This document shows positions 34,788 through 44,100 of a stretch of 64,000 nt of DNA, one piece after another; within the stretch, counting starts at the first letter, position 1; each line of letters begins with the position of its first letter. Made by a program: the position numbers and the translations under genes. Source of the stretch: Algoriphagus sp. Y33 (lineage in GTDB: Bacteria; Bacteroidota; Bacteroidia; Cytophagales; Cyclobacteriaceae); the NCBI RefSeq assembly GCF_014838715.1, contig NZ_CP061947.1, forward strand, positions 2,666,001-2,730,000, given 5' to 3'. The notes below the pieces were generated by a model. It ran no database searches. It was not told the origin of the DNA and was given only the letters and a program-made list of their open reading frames with translations.

Positions 34788-37616
34788 CTATTGAGTCAAC
34801 TCATACTTGAGCGTCTTCCCTTTTTGTACAGCAGGCAACCCTTCAGACATCCAAAGAGGAGCAGGAGCACCTTTCAAGTAATGATCAAAGAACTGGCTCA
34901 AGCGCACAGACAGATCCTTTCTATTTTTACGCTGCACCAAGTTATGATCTTCACCGTTGTACTGTAGAAGCCACGCAGGCCGGTTCAACCGTTTCAATGC
35001 CATAAACATCTCAATCCCCTGATACCAAGGTACAGCACCGTCTTCATCGTTATGCATAATCAATACAGGTGTTTTGACACGATCCATAAAGAACAAAGGA
35101 GAGTTCTCTATATAATAAATAGGCTTTTCCCAAAGTGTCCCTCCTATTCTGGACTGGGTTTGCTCATATTGAAACATTCTGCTCATGCCTGTTCCCCACC
35201 GTATTCCCCCATAGGCTGAGGTCATGTTTACTACGGGAGCACCGGCACCGGCGGCTTTAAACATATCTGTTTGTGTGATAAGGTAAGCTACCTGATATCC
35301 GCCCCAACTTTGGCCTTGGATAGCCATATTTTCAGCATCCACAAAACCTCTTGCTACAATGGACTGAACGCCGGGGATTATACAATTGTAGGCACTAGGG
35401 CCCGGAAGACCTAGTTGGTATTTAATATCCGGCACAAACACCAAGTAATCGTTACTCACGAAATATGGAATATTGATCGTGGAAGCACTGGGAGCAGGAG
35501 CCCTATAATTATGTAATCCATCACTGTTGCGCTCATAGAAATACACCATCATCGGGTATTTTTTGGATGCATCAAAATTCTCCGGCTTAAATAATAAGCC
35601 TTGTAAAGGTTCCCCGTCATTGGTCAGGTATTCCACCAATTCTACCGAGCCCCAATTCACATCGGCTTGCTGAGGATTCAGGTCCGAAACCTTCTTGAGG
35701 CTTTTAAATGAGAGATCTCCTAAGTACAAATCAGGACTCTCTTGATAAGTTGATTTGTTAACCAAAATCGCAGAACTCTCCTTGGCTTTCGTTAGTCCGA
35801 AATAACGATTTGCTGACATTACCAACCGCTTTGGTTCGGACTTTCCGTCAAAAGATCCTGTGAAAAAACCCGAGTCTTTGGTCTTTTCATCGAATGCTGT
35901 CAGCAGCAATTGACCTTTGGGGTCGATACTTTTTTCCTCTCTATCAAGATCCTGCCTTCTGAAAATTGTATTTGACTTTCTCCCGGTTCCCCGGGTCAGG
36001 TTCACTGCCCCGGAAGGATTAGTAGGATCTATTTTCCAGATATCGAATCTATCATAGACCAGAAATGCCTCGTCCCCGGTTAACCAACCTGCGTTGCCGT
36101 AGCTCCCCGGAAGTGATGGTGAATCGTGTAATTCTTCATAAAACACTTCCGGAAGTTCTTTGGTAAGATTGACTTTGGCCTTTTGGGCTACGTCATAAGC
36201 CACCCAACTGCTATCACGTCCATCATACCAATACACGTACTTACCCTCGGGGGAAATCGACGGATATCCTGAAGCATTTTTTTCAATTAATGTTTTTGAT
36301 CCATCCTTAAAGTCAACCAGATACAAGTCCCGACCTGTCTGAATGTTCCAGCTATAGTTGATCCTATAAGGCGCATCAGTCCAAGCCAATCCGAAATCAC
36401 GTTCTACTTTTGACTCCAGAATGACATTTTTCACGTCTTGATCCGCAAGCTGGGTAATTTTCTCTGTTTTCAGATCAATTGCGGCCAAGTAAGAAAACTT
36501 CTCTTCACGCCCCTTATTTTTCAGCTGCATAGGCTGAATCTCAGAATCCTGCCAGCCCCATATATCAAGACTCACTCTATCCTCATCCAGAATAGTCGTA
36601 TCATTTTCATAGCTGTAATCCACATAGTCCGGAGCTATCCCAAAAAACAGGCGTTCCTCATTCTCAGAAAATGTAAGATTCCCGTTTTCACTGATTCTTC
36701 CATTTTCCAAAATCCCTTCAGAATTCTTGGTTGCAATTTCTGTTAGATCTCCATTCTCGGTTTGAAGGACAAAGAGCGAATGAAAAGGCTTTTTAGCTTT
36801 GGTAGAATCATCCGTGGCAAGATAAGCCAGATATCTCGCTTTCGGCGAAAAAGTCACATTCACGTAAGACGTCATTCCTTCGGAGATCATTTTGCTTTCA
36901 CCATTTGCCAGATTTAGCAGATAAATCGCGGAATTATCCAAAGTATCTTCCTCAGCCAAAACATAGTGCAAGAATTCACCATTCTTCGAAAACCCATAAG
37001 ACTTCACCCGTTCAAAATCATAGGTGACAGAACCGTCCAGTTTTCGTACAGTAAGGGTTGTTCCATCTGTTTTCTTCAGCTTTTCGGCCTTAACTGTAGA
37101 ATCTGCTTCCACATCTTTTTCCTCTTTGGCTTTTTCTTTCTTTTCCTTTTCAAAATGAATAGCAATCCAGCTACCCGCCTTCTCCGGTGTCGCAAAAGAT
37201 TTTACCCTGGGGAGTTTTTCCAGCTGATTTTCAGCCATATTATAGATAAAAAGACTATCTGTAGGCAAATCCTCCTTCTTCGTCTTTTTCAATTTCAATA
37301 CATGTACAGAGTCTTTCTGAGGCAGTATCTTGCCTACCGCAAAAGCATCATCTGCAGAAAACACCAAGGAGGATCCACGCAAAATAATCCGGCGACTCGA
37401 AGGATCATTGAATGACAAAATCTCAATACGTCCATCTCCGTCCTGGGGAGACACTTGATATCCCACCCATTTTCCATCTTTGGATATTTTCTCCGAAGCC
37501 AGCCTTTCCCAGCCGTCATAATCTTCGTGAGTCAGCGCCCTTTTCTGCTGGGCAATAAGCATTTGCGAACCTATGAGCAGTAAGCCCAATAAAGCTCCAA
37601 ATTTTCTAATCTTCAT
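34788..37616 (-). CDS. S9 family prolyl oligopeptidase-like serine peptidase, exported
   Basis: A 942-residue protein with a signal peptide (about 1-22, ending LIAQ). A long N-terminal beta-propeller (about 30-660) carries TolB/PD40-like repeats and, near 155-185, a charged Lys/Glu-rich insertion (EKEKKEKAKEEKDVEADST). The C-terminal alpha/beta hydrolase domain has the nucleophile Ser770 in GQSWGGY, Asp859 in HNDEDGAVP and His891 in GEDHNL. It should degrade peptides in the periplasm or outside the cell. It ends at a strong terminator, and its long upstream region carries unusual signals on the same strand. Confidence 0.94.
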   Translation of the reverse strand: MKIRKFGALLGLLLIGSQMLIAQQKRALTHEDYDGWERLASEKISKDGKWVGYQVSPQDGDGRIEILSFNDPSSRRIILRGSSLVFSADDAFAVGKILPQKDSVHVLKLKKTKKEDLPTDSLFIYNMAENQLEKLPRVKSFATPEKAGSWIAIHFEKEKKEKAKEEKDVEADSTVKAEKLKKTDGTTLTVRKLDGSVTYDFERVKSYGFSKNGEFLHYVLAEEDTLDNSAIYLLNLANGESKMISEGMTSYVNVTFSPKARYLAYLATDDSTKAKKPFHSLFVLQTENGDLTEIATKNSEGILENGRISENGNLTFSENEERLFFGIAPDYVDYSYENDTTILDEDRVSLDIWGWQDSEIQPMQLKNKGREEKFSYLAAIDLKTEKITQLADQDVKNVILESKVERDFGLAWTDAPYRINYSWNIQTGRDLYLVDFKDGSKTLIEKNASGYPSISPEGKYVYWYDGRDSSWVAYDVAQKAKVNLTKELPEVFYEELHDSPSLPGSYGNAGWLTGDEAFLVYDRFDIWKIDPTNPSGAVNLTRGTGRKSNTIFRRQDLDREEKSIDPKGQLLLTAFDEKTKDSGFFTGSFDGKSEPKRLVMSANRYFGLTKAKESSAILVNKSTYQESPDLYLGDLSFKSLKKVSDLNPQQADVNWGSVELVEYLTNDGEPLQGLLFKPENFDASKKYPMMVYFYERNSDGLHNYRAPAPSASTINIPYFVSNDYLVFVPDIKYQLGLPGPSAYNCIIPGVQSIVARGFVDAENMAIQGQSWGGYQVAYLITQTDMFKAAGAGAPVVNMTSAYGGIRWGTGMSRMFQYEQTQSRIGGTLWEKPIYYIENSPLFFMDRVKTPVLIMHNDEDGAVPWYQGIEMFMALKRLNRPAWLLQYNGEDHNLVQRKNRKDLSVRLSQFFDHYLKGAPAPLWMSEGLPAVQKGKTLKYELTQ

Positions 37617-37710
37617 TTCAAGTCACATTTAGGTAAAAATCCTTCCATACCGCCGAAACAAATTGTCAACAATCATTTTTCATCATGCAAATCGGCTATA
37701 AAGAAGTTCC

Positions 37711-37740
37711 AAAAATAAAAACACAGGAGCAGCCTCCTGT
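37711..37740 (-). terminator. Terminator-like hairpin in the S9 peptidase leader
   Basis: On the minus strand ACAGGAG/CTCCTGT forms a perfect 7-bp stem (37734-37740 with 37723-37729) followed by GTTTTTATTTTT. It lies about 95 bases before the S9 peptidase start with no minus-strand gene to its right, so it would act as an attenuator or stop a short transcript. Confidence 0.6.
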
Positions 37741-37761
37741 AACCGCTTAAAAAAAAATCAT

Positions 37762-37850
37762 GAATTAGGATTTTCTGCCTATCAGGCAAGGTAGGGCTCC
37801 GTCTAACAAACTTGGGGCTTGCCAGAAAATTACTTCTAATCCATGTACTA
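37762..37850. repeat. Structured palindromic intergenic element
   Basis: Outer arms ATTAGGATTTTCTG (37765-37778) and CAGAAAATTACTTCTAAT (37824-37841) are imperfect inverted repeats. Inside, GGCAAG and CTTGCC pair around a GC-richer centre with GGTAGGGC. Similar composition and arm layout occur in the element at 47422-47543. It is probably a small non-autonomous element or structured RNA region. Confidence 0.45.
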
Positions 37851-37901
37851 CGGATTACTCTACGTCCCCGCCGTGGTTAATTTAGAATGGGCTTCCCCCA
37901 A

Positions 37902-37930
37902 AAACAAAAAAGTCTCGCCAGAAGCAAGAC
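37902..37930 (-). terminator. Terminator-like hairpin close to a minus-strand promoter
   Basis: On the minus strand GTCTTGC/GCGAGAC (37924-37930 with 37912-37918, one G-T pair) is followed by TTTTTTGTTTTT. It begins roughly 12-15 bases after the transcription start predicted from the 37950-37980 promoter, so it would give a transcript of only about 40 bases. Confidence 0.55.
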
Positions 37931-37949
37931 CCTTTTCAGAATATAAACC

Positions 37950-37980
37950 CAAATATAACTTTAGAGATTAAAAGTTTCAA
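37950..37980 (-). promoter_or_regulatory. Bacteroidota-type promoter on the minus strand
   Basis: Reading the minus strand, TTG (37980-37978) and TATATTTG (37957-37950) are separated by 20 bases, matching the -33 TTTG / -7 TAnnTTTG arrangement of Bacteroidota housekeeping promoters. It points toward the S9 peptidase gene, with two terminator-like hairpins in between. Confidence 0.55.
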
Positions 37981-38197
37981 TTGAAATTAAACTAAAATTC
38001 GGAAATTCAAATGAACCCGAACTTTAATTCGACTTTTTACTCCACGAACAAAATATTCAATCGAACATTTATATCGAGTCCAAAGTAAGCTGATTTTACT
38101 TTTAATTACAAATTGAAAAAAAAATTTTGCTATATTTTGAACAATCTGTAATTTACAAGCAGATTCATTAACAATCATCCAAAATCATTCGATAAAA

Positions 38198-38671
38198 ATG
38201 GACAAAATTTTAGATATCGATAACATAGACTTGAAGATCATTTCGCTTCTCAATGAAGATGCCAAGACACCTTACACTGAAATAGCCAAAAAAGTCTTTG
38301 TGTCTTCAGGCACAGTTCACGTGCGCATGAAGAAACTAGAGGATATGGGTATCGTGAAAAGTGCGACTTTAAATATTGATTTTTCCAAGCTTGGCTATGA
38401 CATATCCGCTTTTCTGGGAATTTATCTTGAGAAAAGCTCACTTTACGACACGGTGATCGAAAAACTTAAGACGATTTCAGAAGTAGTCAGTGCATACTAT
38501 ACAACTGGTAATTATTCGATTTTCGCAAAGATCATCTGTAGAGACACAAACCACCTTCGCTTTGTTCTTGACAACATCCAAAAAGTAGAAGGAATAGACA
38601 GAACTGAAACATTGATCGTTTTAGAAGAATCCATAAATAGGCCTATCCAGTTTTTTGACAAAGAGAAATAA
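38198..38671 (+). CDS. Lrp/AsnC family transcriptional regulator
   Basis: A 157-residue regulator. The N-terminal winged helix-turn-helix (about 7-65) includes DLKIISLLNEDAKTPYTEIA and VSSGTVHVRMKKLEDMGIV; the C-terminal RAM/AsnC_trans_reg ligand-binding domain (about 75-150) contains GNYSIFAKIICRDTNHL. It should bind DNA as a dimer-based oligomer and respond to an amino acid or related metabolite. It is monocistronic, followed by a strong terminator, and located just upstream of the suf operon. Its regulon cannot be read from sequence; it probably controls its own AT-rich promoter region. Confidence 0.94.
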   Translation: MDKILDIDNIDLKIISLLNEDAKTPYTEIAKKVFVSSGTVHVRMKKLEDMGIVKSATLNIDFSKLGYDISAFLGIYLEKSSLYDTVIEKLKTISEVVSAYYTTGNYSIFAKIICRDTNHLRFVLDNIQKVEGIDRTETLIVLEESINRPIQFFDKEK

Positions 38672-38723
38672 GGCAATTAAGATTAAATCTAAATAAATGA
38701 TTTGATCAAGAACTTTAAAATTG

Positions 38724-38754
38724 AAAAGTATTGAACCTTCAATACTTTTTTTTT
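38724..38754 (+). terminator. Rho-independent terminator after the Lrp gene
   Basis: A perfect 12-bp stem AAAAGTATTGAA/TTCAATACTTTT (38724-38735 with 38738-38749) with a 2-base loop and a T-tract running to 38754. Confidence 0.88.
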
Positions 38755-38904
38755 GTAAAGACGGTATAGAACGGATAAAAAAGGCGTTTTCTATCGGTGG
38801 CATGTATGCCCGATAGAATTATCCAATGGGTAAAAACATAATATTTTGATTATATGTTGTACCTTCGCCGTTAAAATGTAATTAGTCTAAATAACTCAGC
38901 AACA

Positions 38905-40350
38905 ATGAGCAAAGACAATCAGATTTTAGAAGAACTAACGTCAAAAGAATATGAACACGGGTGGTCAGTGAACTATGAAGCCGATGAGGCTCCCATAGGG
39001 TTGACTGAAGACACCATTCGATGGATATCTGCCAAGAAAGAAGAACCTCAATGGCTCCTTGAGTGGAGGCTGAAAGCGTTCAAAACCTGGGAATCCATGT
39101 CTGAGCCTAAATGGGCAAATGTTCACTACCCAAAAATCGACCTTCAGTCTTTAAAATACTATTCAGCTCCTAAGCAAGCCGGCAAACCCAAGAATCTGGA
39201 TGAAGTAGATCCTGAATTATTGGATATCTATAAGCGTCTGGGAATTAATCTGAACGAGCAAAAGAGGCTTCAGGGAATAGCAGTGGATGCTGTTCTGGAT
39301 TCAGTTTCTGTAGCGACTACCTTCAAGGGAACGCTTTCCAAACTTGGAATTGTATTCTGTTCTTTCAGTGAAGCGGTAAAAGAACATCCTGAGTTGGTGA
39401 AGAAATACTTGGGGTCGGTTGTGCCAATGACCGATAACTACTATGCGGCACTCAATTCAGCTGTATTCTCTGACGGATCATTCTGCTACATCCCGAAAGG
39501 CGTTCGCTGTCCAATGGAACTTTCTACTTATTTCCGGATCAACGCCGCAAATACAGGCCAGTTCGAAAGAACATTGATCGTGGCAGAGGATTCATCATAC
39601 GTTTCATATCTGGAAGGATGTACTGCACCGCAGCGTGATGAGAATCAATTGCACGCAGCAGTGGTGGAAATCTATGCAGGAGCGCATGCAGAAGTGAAAT
39701 ACTCTACCGTACAAAACTGGTTCCCAGGAGATAAAGAAGGAAAAGGAGGGATCTATAATTTCGTAACCAAGCGTGGAATCTGCGCGGGTGACTTCTCCAA
39801 AATTTCCTGGACGCAAGTTGAAACCGGCTCGGCTGTGACTTGGAAATATCCTTCTTGCATTCTGAAAGGCGACCATTCCATTGGAGAATTCTATTCTGTA
39901 GCGGTTACTAATAATTATCAGCAAGCAGATACAGGGACGAAAATGATCCACATTGGCAAAAACACCAAGTCAAGAATCGTATCCAAAGGTATTTCCGCCG
40001 GAAAATCACAAAACTCCTACCGTGGCCAAGTACAGGTGATGAAGCGTGCTACCAATGCACGTAACTTCTCCCAGTGTGATTCCCTCTTGATGGGAGATCG
40101 CTGTGGAGCGCATACTTTCCCATACATAGACATAAATAACCCCACTGCCAAAGTGGAGCATGAAGCGACCACTTCCAAGATCGGTGAGGATCAGCTGTTC
40201 TATTGCAACCAACGTGGTATTGCCACGGAAGATGCTGTGGCTCTGATTGTAAATGGTTATGCCAAAGAAGTATTGAATCAACTTCCTATGGAATTTGCCG
40301 TGGAAGCACAGAAGTTGTTGGCCTTGACGCTAGAGGGGTCGGTAGGATAA
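38905..40350 (+). CDS. sufB: Fe-S cluster assembly protein SufB
   Basis: A 481-residue scaffold subunit of the SufBC2D complex that builds Fe-S clusters in the cytoplasm. Recognisable blocks are [58 protein letters not shown] and near the C-terminus [19 protein letters not shown] and YCNQRGI, which contain the conserved cysteines. It starts the operon; sufC would normally follow directly, but a decayed four-helix-bundle gene is inserted in the 462-base gap before sufC. Confidence 0.97.
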   Translation: MSKDNQILEELTSKEYEHGWSVNYEADEAPIGLTEDTIRWISAKKEEPQWLLEWRLKAFKTWESMSEPKWANVHYPKIDLQSLKYYSAPKQAGKPKNLDEVDPELLDIYKRLGINLNEQKRLQGIAVDAVLDSVSVATTFKGTLSKLGIVFCSFSEAVKEHPELVKKYLGSVVPMTDNYYAALNSAVFSDGSFCYIPKGVRCPMELSTYFRINAANTGQFERTLIVAEDSSYVSYLEGCTAPQRDENQLHAAVVEIYAGAHAEVKYSTVQNWFPGDKEGKGGIYNFVTKRGICAGDFSKISWTQVETGSAVTWKYPSCILKGDHSIGEFYSVAVTNNYQQADTGTKMIHIGKNTKSRIVSKGISAGKSQNSYRGQVQVMKRATNARNFSQCDSLLMGDRCGAHTFPYIDINNPTAKVEHEATTSKIGEDQLFYCNQRGIATEDAVALIVNGYAKEVLNQLPMEFAVEAQKLLALTLEGSVG

Positions 40351-40373
40351 TTTGAAATTTCCGGTTTGAAATT

Positions 40374-40765
40374 ATGGCAACCATCACTCGCTTTGAAGAT
40401 TTGGACATCTGACAAAAAGCAAGAGAATATTGCAAGATTGTTTTTGCACTAACTCAAAAAATGGTTTTCAAAATGATTTTAGCTTGAGAAATCAAATCAA
40501 TGCTTCTTCGGGCTCTGTCATGGATAACATAGCAGAAGGTTTTGAACGGGAAGGCACCAAAGAGTTTATACAATTCTTAAGCATCGCCAAGGCTTCTGCC
40601 GGAGAATCAAGATCTCAGTTGTATAGAGCTTTTGATCGAACATACATTTCAGAAGATACACTCAATACAACAATCGAAAAAAGCCTTGAAATCAGCAGGT
40701 CGATTTCGGGATTTATAAAATATTTAAAAGAATGTGAGATTAGAGGAAATAAGTTTAAAAACTGA
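40374..40765 (+). pseudogene. Decayed four-helix-bundle (23S rRNA-IVS-like) protein gene between sufB and sufC
   Basis: Starting at ATG 40374 the frame reads [12 protein letters not shown], then TGA (40410-40412) where the family has Trp (DLxVWQKAR), then [17 protein letters not shown] one-base deletion in an A-run (40456-40461, six A where seven restore the frame) shifts to [39 protein letters not shown] and a normal end (stop 40763-40765). So there are two independent lesions: one nonsense change and one frameshift. The intact part could only be read from a TTG at 40430, which would lack helix 1. The insertion sits inside the suf operon without interrupting sufB or sufC. Confidence 0.85.
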
Positions 40766-40812
40766 AAATCAGGTTTCCTCAATTTCAAATATCAAATGTC
40801 AAATTTCGAATT

Positions 40813-41577
40813 ATGCTTAGTATAAAGAATTTGCACGCCTCTATTGAAGGAACTCCTATCCTACGAGGTATCAACCTTGACGTGAAAGCTGGAGAAGTTC
40901 ATGCAATCATGGGGCCAAATGGGTCCGGTAAATCTACCCTTGCCTCCGTATTGGCAGGAAGAGAAGAATATGAAGTAACTGAAGGCGAGGTTTCATTTAA
41001 AGGGAAAGATCTGCTAGATCTTTCCCCGGAAGACAGAGCAAGAGAAGGTGTGTTTTTAGCTTTCCAATATCCTGTAGAAATCCCCGGTGTCAGCTCTACT
41101 AACTTCCTGAGAACAGCGGTGAATCAAGTTAGAGAATACCGTGGCGAAGACCCTCTTGATGCTGTAAAGTTCTTGACCTTGATGAAAGAGAAAATGAAGT
41201 TGGTAGAGATGGATCAGAAACTTTTGAGCAGATCATTGAATGAAGGCTTCTCAGGTGGGGAGAAAAAGAGAAATGAGATCTTCCAAATGGCGATGCTCGC
41301 TCCTACCCTTTCCATCTTGGATGAGACAGATTCGGGTCTGGACATCGATGCGCTTCGTATCGTATCAAACGGCGTAAACCAACTGAAATCCAAAGACAAT
41401 GCGACTATCGTGGTCACCCACTACCAGAGATTGTTGGATTACATTGTTCCGGATTTTGTACACGTGTTATACAAAGGACAGATTGTGAAGTCAGGCACCA
41501 AAGAGCTTGCGTTAGAGCTAGAAGAAAAAGGATACGACTGGATCAAAGACGAAGTCGACTCCAGAGCTACAGTTTGA
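40813..41577 (+). CDS. sufC: Fe-S cluster assembly ATPase SufC
   Basis: A 254-residue ABC-type ATPase. Walker A GPNGSGKST (34-42), signature LNEGFSGGEKKRNE and Walker B LSILDETDSGLDID are all intact. SufC dimerises on SufB-SufD and drives conformational changes during cluster assembly; it is not a transporter. It precedes sufD by 22 bases. The 47 bases between the four-helix-bundle remnant and the sufC start contain no obvious promoter. Confidence 0.97.
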   Translation: MLSIKNLHASIEGTPILRGINLDVKAGEVHAIMGPNGSGKSTLASVLAGREEYEVTEGEVSFKGKDLLDLSPEDRAREGVFLAFQYPVEIPGVSSTNFLRTAVNQVREYRGEDPLDAVKFLTLMKEKMKLVEMDQKLLSRSLNEGFSGGEKKRNEIFQMAMLAPTLSILDETDSGLDIDALRIVSNGVNQLKSKDNATIVVTHYQRLLDYIVPDFVHVLYKGQIVKSGTKELALELEEKGYDWIKDEVDSRATV

Positions 41578-41599
41578 TTTTCATCCTAAAACATCCGTC

Positions 41600-42868
41600 A
41601 TGAGTACGCTTATAAAGCAAGATATACTTGTGGAATTGTTGGGCAATACAGGCAGTGACTTCGAGCAAGTCCGCGCTGCGGGAAAGGAAGCTTTCCAAGC
41701 CCAGGGATTCCCTACCAATAAATCCGAAGAGTACAAGTTCACCGCAATCACCAAGAAAATCGAGCAAAGTATCCAGAACTTTGCCCCAGCAGGAGATTTT
41801 ACAGTGACTGCTGAGCAGGTAAAGGCCAATTTATTTGAAGGTTATGCAGGTGAAGTGTTGGTATTTGCCAACGGGCATTTTCAGCCCGCACTTTCATCTG
41901 TCATAGATGGAGTGGAAGTAACTCCCCTTTCAGAAAAGGCTGATACCCCACTTGGGAGCATAGCAAAGCCCGAAAAAGACCCTTTCTGTGCTTTGAACCA
42001 AAGTTCTTTTGGAAGCGGAATTTTCATTTCCATACCTAAAAAGGCTCAAATTCAAAAGCCTATTCTTCTGTTGAATTTCTTTAAAGCCAACACCGGCCAA
42101 GTGATTCAACCAAGAATTTGGATTGAGACGGGAGACTTTGCAGAAGTGACCTTTATCAATCACAGCGTAAACCTTAGTGACACACCTTATTTCGTGAATA
42201 AAGTAGTAGAAGTAAAAGGTGGCTTGAATACTCAGATTCGCTATTACAAGCTGCAGAATGAAGGCAAAAATGCCATCGAAGCCAGTACTGTAGAAACTGA
42301 CATTCAGAAAGACGGAAGATTTACTTCTGTGACTATTTCTTTGTCTGGCGAAATGGTAAGAAACAACTTGAGTCTAAACATCCTTGGAAGCAATTCTGAA
42401 GGAAATATGTATGGTCTGTACCTGCTCAACGGCAAGTCGCACGTGGATAATCATACCAACGTGGATCATACCGTGCCTCACGCTGAGTCCAATGAACTTT
42501 ATAAAGGGATTCTTGCCGATAGTTCAAGGGGAGTTTTCAACGGAAAAATCTTTGTAAGACAAGACGCACAGAAAACCAACGCCTTCCAGCAAAACAATAA
42601 TATCCTTCTCTCAGAAAATGCAGTGGTGAATACTAAACCGCAGCTCGAAATCTGGGCCGATGATGTGAAATGCTCTCACGGCTGTACTACTGGTCAGCTG
42701 GATGAGGAAGCATTATTTTACCTTCAGGCAAGAGGCATTGCAAAAGATCAGGCAAAGGGACTGCTGCTTTATGCTTTTGCCGGTGAAGTGCTGGAACACA
42801 TTACTGATGAAAGCTTCCGTGAATACTGCACTGAATTGGTGCAAGGGCGCTTGGGGAGCAAATTCTAA
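41600..42868 (+). CDS. sufD: Fe-S cluster assembly protein SufD
   Basis: A 422-residue paralogue of SufB that completes the SufBC2D scaffold. The N-terminal helical part (1-90, QGFPTNKSEEYKFTAITKKI) is followed by the beta-helix core and the conserved C-terminal block KCSHGCTTGQLDEEALFYLQ and ARGIAKDQA. It is needed for iron acquisition by the scaffold in the model Suf system. It is followed by sufS after 8 bases. Confidence 0.96.
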   Translation: MSTLIKQDILVELLGNTGSDFEQVRAAGKEAFQAQGFPTNKSEEYKFTAITKKIEQSIQNFAPAGDFTVTAEQVKANLFEGYAGEVLVFANGHFQPALSSVIDGVEVTPLSEKADTPLGSIAKPEKDPFCALNQSSFGSGIFISIPKKAQIQKPILLLNFFKANTGQVIQPRIWIETGDFAEVTFINHSVNLSDTPYFVNKVVEVKGGLNTQIRYYKLQNEGKNAIEASTVETDIQKDGRFTSVTISLSGEMVRNNLSLNILGSNSEGNMYGLYLLNGKSHVDNHTNVDHTVPHAESNELYKGILADSSRGVFNGKIFVRQDAQKTNAFQQNNNILLSENAVVNTKPQLEIWADDVKCSHGCTTGQLDEEALFYLQARGIAKDQAKGLLLYAFAGEVLEHITDESFREYCTELVQGRLGSKF

Positions 42869-42876
42869 TAAACACT

Positions 42877-44100
42877 ATGGGAATTGATATCGAAAAAATC
42901 AGAAGCTTATTTCCGGTACTTCATCAGGAAGTACATGGTAAGCCATTGATTTATTTTGACAATGCCGCTACTACACAGAAGCCACAAGTCGTGCTTGATG
43001 CGCTGACGAATTACTATCAAAAAGATAATTCGAATATTCACAGAGGTGCCCATGCACTGGCAGATCGGGCTACCCGCTATTTCGAAGACACCCGTTCAGC
43101 CATTCAGCATTTTATCAATGCATCTGAGCCTGCTGAAGTGATATTCACCAAAGGAACTACAGAGGGAATCAATCTGGTGGCTTCCACTTTTGGGAGGAAA
43201 TTTGTAGAAAAAGGTGATGAGATCATTATATCTACGCTGGAGCACCACTCCAATATTGTGCCTTGGCAAATGCTCTGTGAGGAAAAAGGTGCAATTCTAA
43301 AAATAATTCCGATTAATGATGCCGGAGAAATACTTTTCGGGCAATTTGAGCAATTGCTATCCCCGAGAACAAAGCTGGTCAGCATTGTCCATGCTTCCAA
43401 TGCCCTTGGCACCATCAATCCCGTAAAGCAAGTAATTGAGGCAGCACATGCTGTTGGGGCAAAAGTACTGCTGGACGGTGCTCAAAGTTCAAGTCACTTG
43501 AAGATTGATGTGCAGGAATTGGATTGTGATTTCTTCGCCTTCTCAGCACACAAGCTTTATGGTCCCACAGGCCTTGGGGTATTGTATGGAAAAAGAGAAG
43601 TCTTCGAATCTATGCCTCCTTATCAGGGAGGTGGGGAAATGATCAAGGAAGTCACGTTTGAAAAGACAACCTATAACGACATCCCCTTCAAATTCGAAGC
43701 AGGAACACCCAATATTGCTGATGTAATCGCATTCAAAACTGCCGTGGAGTTTATCAACGAACTCGGGAAAGAGGCAATCAAAGCACATGAGGACGAATTG
43801 CTTGCCTATGCCAATGAGCAGCTGATGCAAATCAAAGGTTTCATTCCGGTCGGTACGGCAAAGGAAAAAGTCAGTGTGATTTCGTTCAACATCAACGGGA
43901 TGCATCCCTACGATGTGGGAATGATGCTCGATGCCAATGGCATCGCTGTAAGAACGGGTCATCACTGCACTCAGCCCCTGATGAAAAGATTCGGCTTAGA
44001 GGGAACTGTAAGGGCTTCATTTTCGGTTTATAACACGAAATCGGAAATAGACAAATTGGTCGAAGGCGTAAGTCGAATCGCCAAAATAAAAAATAAATGA
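42877..44100 (+). CDS. sufS: Cysteine desulfurase SufS (class II)
   Basis: A 407-residue PLP enzyme that takes sulfur from cysteine. Key blocks are YFDNAATTQKP, THHxN-like LEHHSNIVPWQ, DGAQSSSH, the PLP-binding Lys226 in FSAHKLYGPTG, and the persulfide-carrying Cys364 in RTGHHCTQPLM. The short RxGHHC loop is the class II form, which depends on SufE for sulfur relay. Its stop overlaps the sufE start by 4 bases. Confidence 0.97.
   Translation: MGIDIEKIRSLFPVLHQEVHGKPLIYFDNAATTQKPQVVLDALTNYYQKDNSNIHRGAHALADRATRYFEDTRSAIQHFINASEPAEVIFTKGTTEGINLVASTFGRKFVEKGDEIIISTLEHHSNIVPWQMLCEEKGAILKIIPINDAGEILFGQFEQLLSPRTKLVSIVHASNALGTINPVKQVIEAAHAVGAKVLLDGAQSSSHLKIDVQELDCDFFAFSAHKLYGPTGLGVLYGKREVFESMPPYQGGGEMIKEVTFEKTTYNDIPFKFEAGTPNIADVIAFKTAVEFINELGKEAIKAHEDELLAYANEQLMQIKGFIPVGTAKEKVSVISFNINGMHPYDVGMMLDANGIAVRTGHHCTQPLMKRFGLEGTVRASFSVYNTKSEIDKLVEGVSRIAKIKNK

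Larger units (their letters stand above)
37617..38197. other. Divergent intergenic region with minus-strand promoter and two terminators
   Basis: These 581 bases separate the S9 peptidase gene (minus) from the Lrp gene (plus). Reading the minus strand toward the peptidase there are a promoter-like pair (37950-37980), a terminator-like hairpin (37902-37930), a GC-richer palindromic element (37762-37850) and a second terminator-like hairpin (37711-37740). No gene was recognised; a 63-codon minus frame at 37987-38178 has no coding features. The plus-strand portion near 38100-38197 is very AT-rich and should contain the Lrp gene promoter. Confidence 0.6.

Noticed and set aside
37987..38178. A 63-codon minus-strand frame downstream of which the two terminator-like hairpins might act.
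   Set aside because: Strongly biased AT-rich composition without protein-like pattern; it overlaps the expected Lrp promoter.
38840..38870. A TACCTTCG box before sufB as a promoter.
   Set aside because: The nearest upstream TTTTG is only about 11 bases away instead of 19-21, so the pair does not fit the Bacteroidota spacing.
40430..40765. The 3' part of the four-helix-bundle gene read as an intact protein from a TTG.
   Set aside because: The N-terminal helix is encoded upstream in a different frame with a stop, so the TTG-started frame is the tail of a pseudogene.
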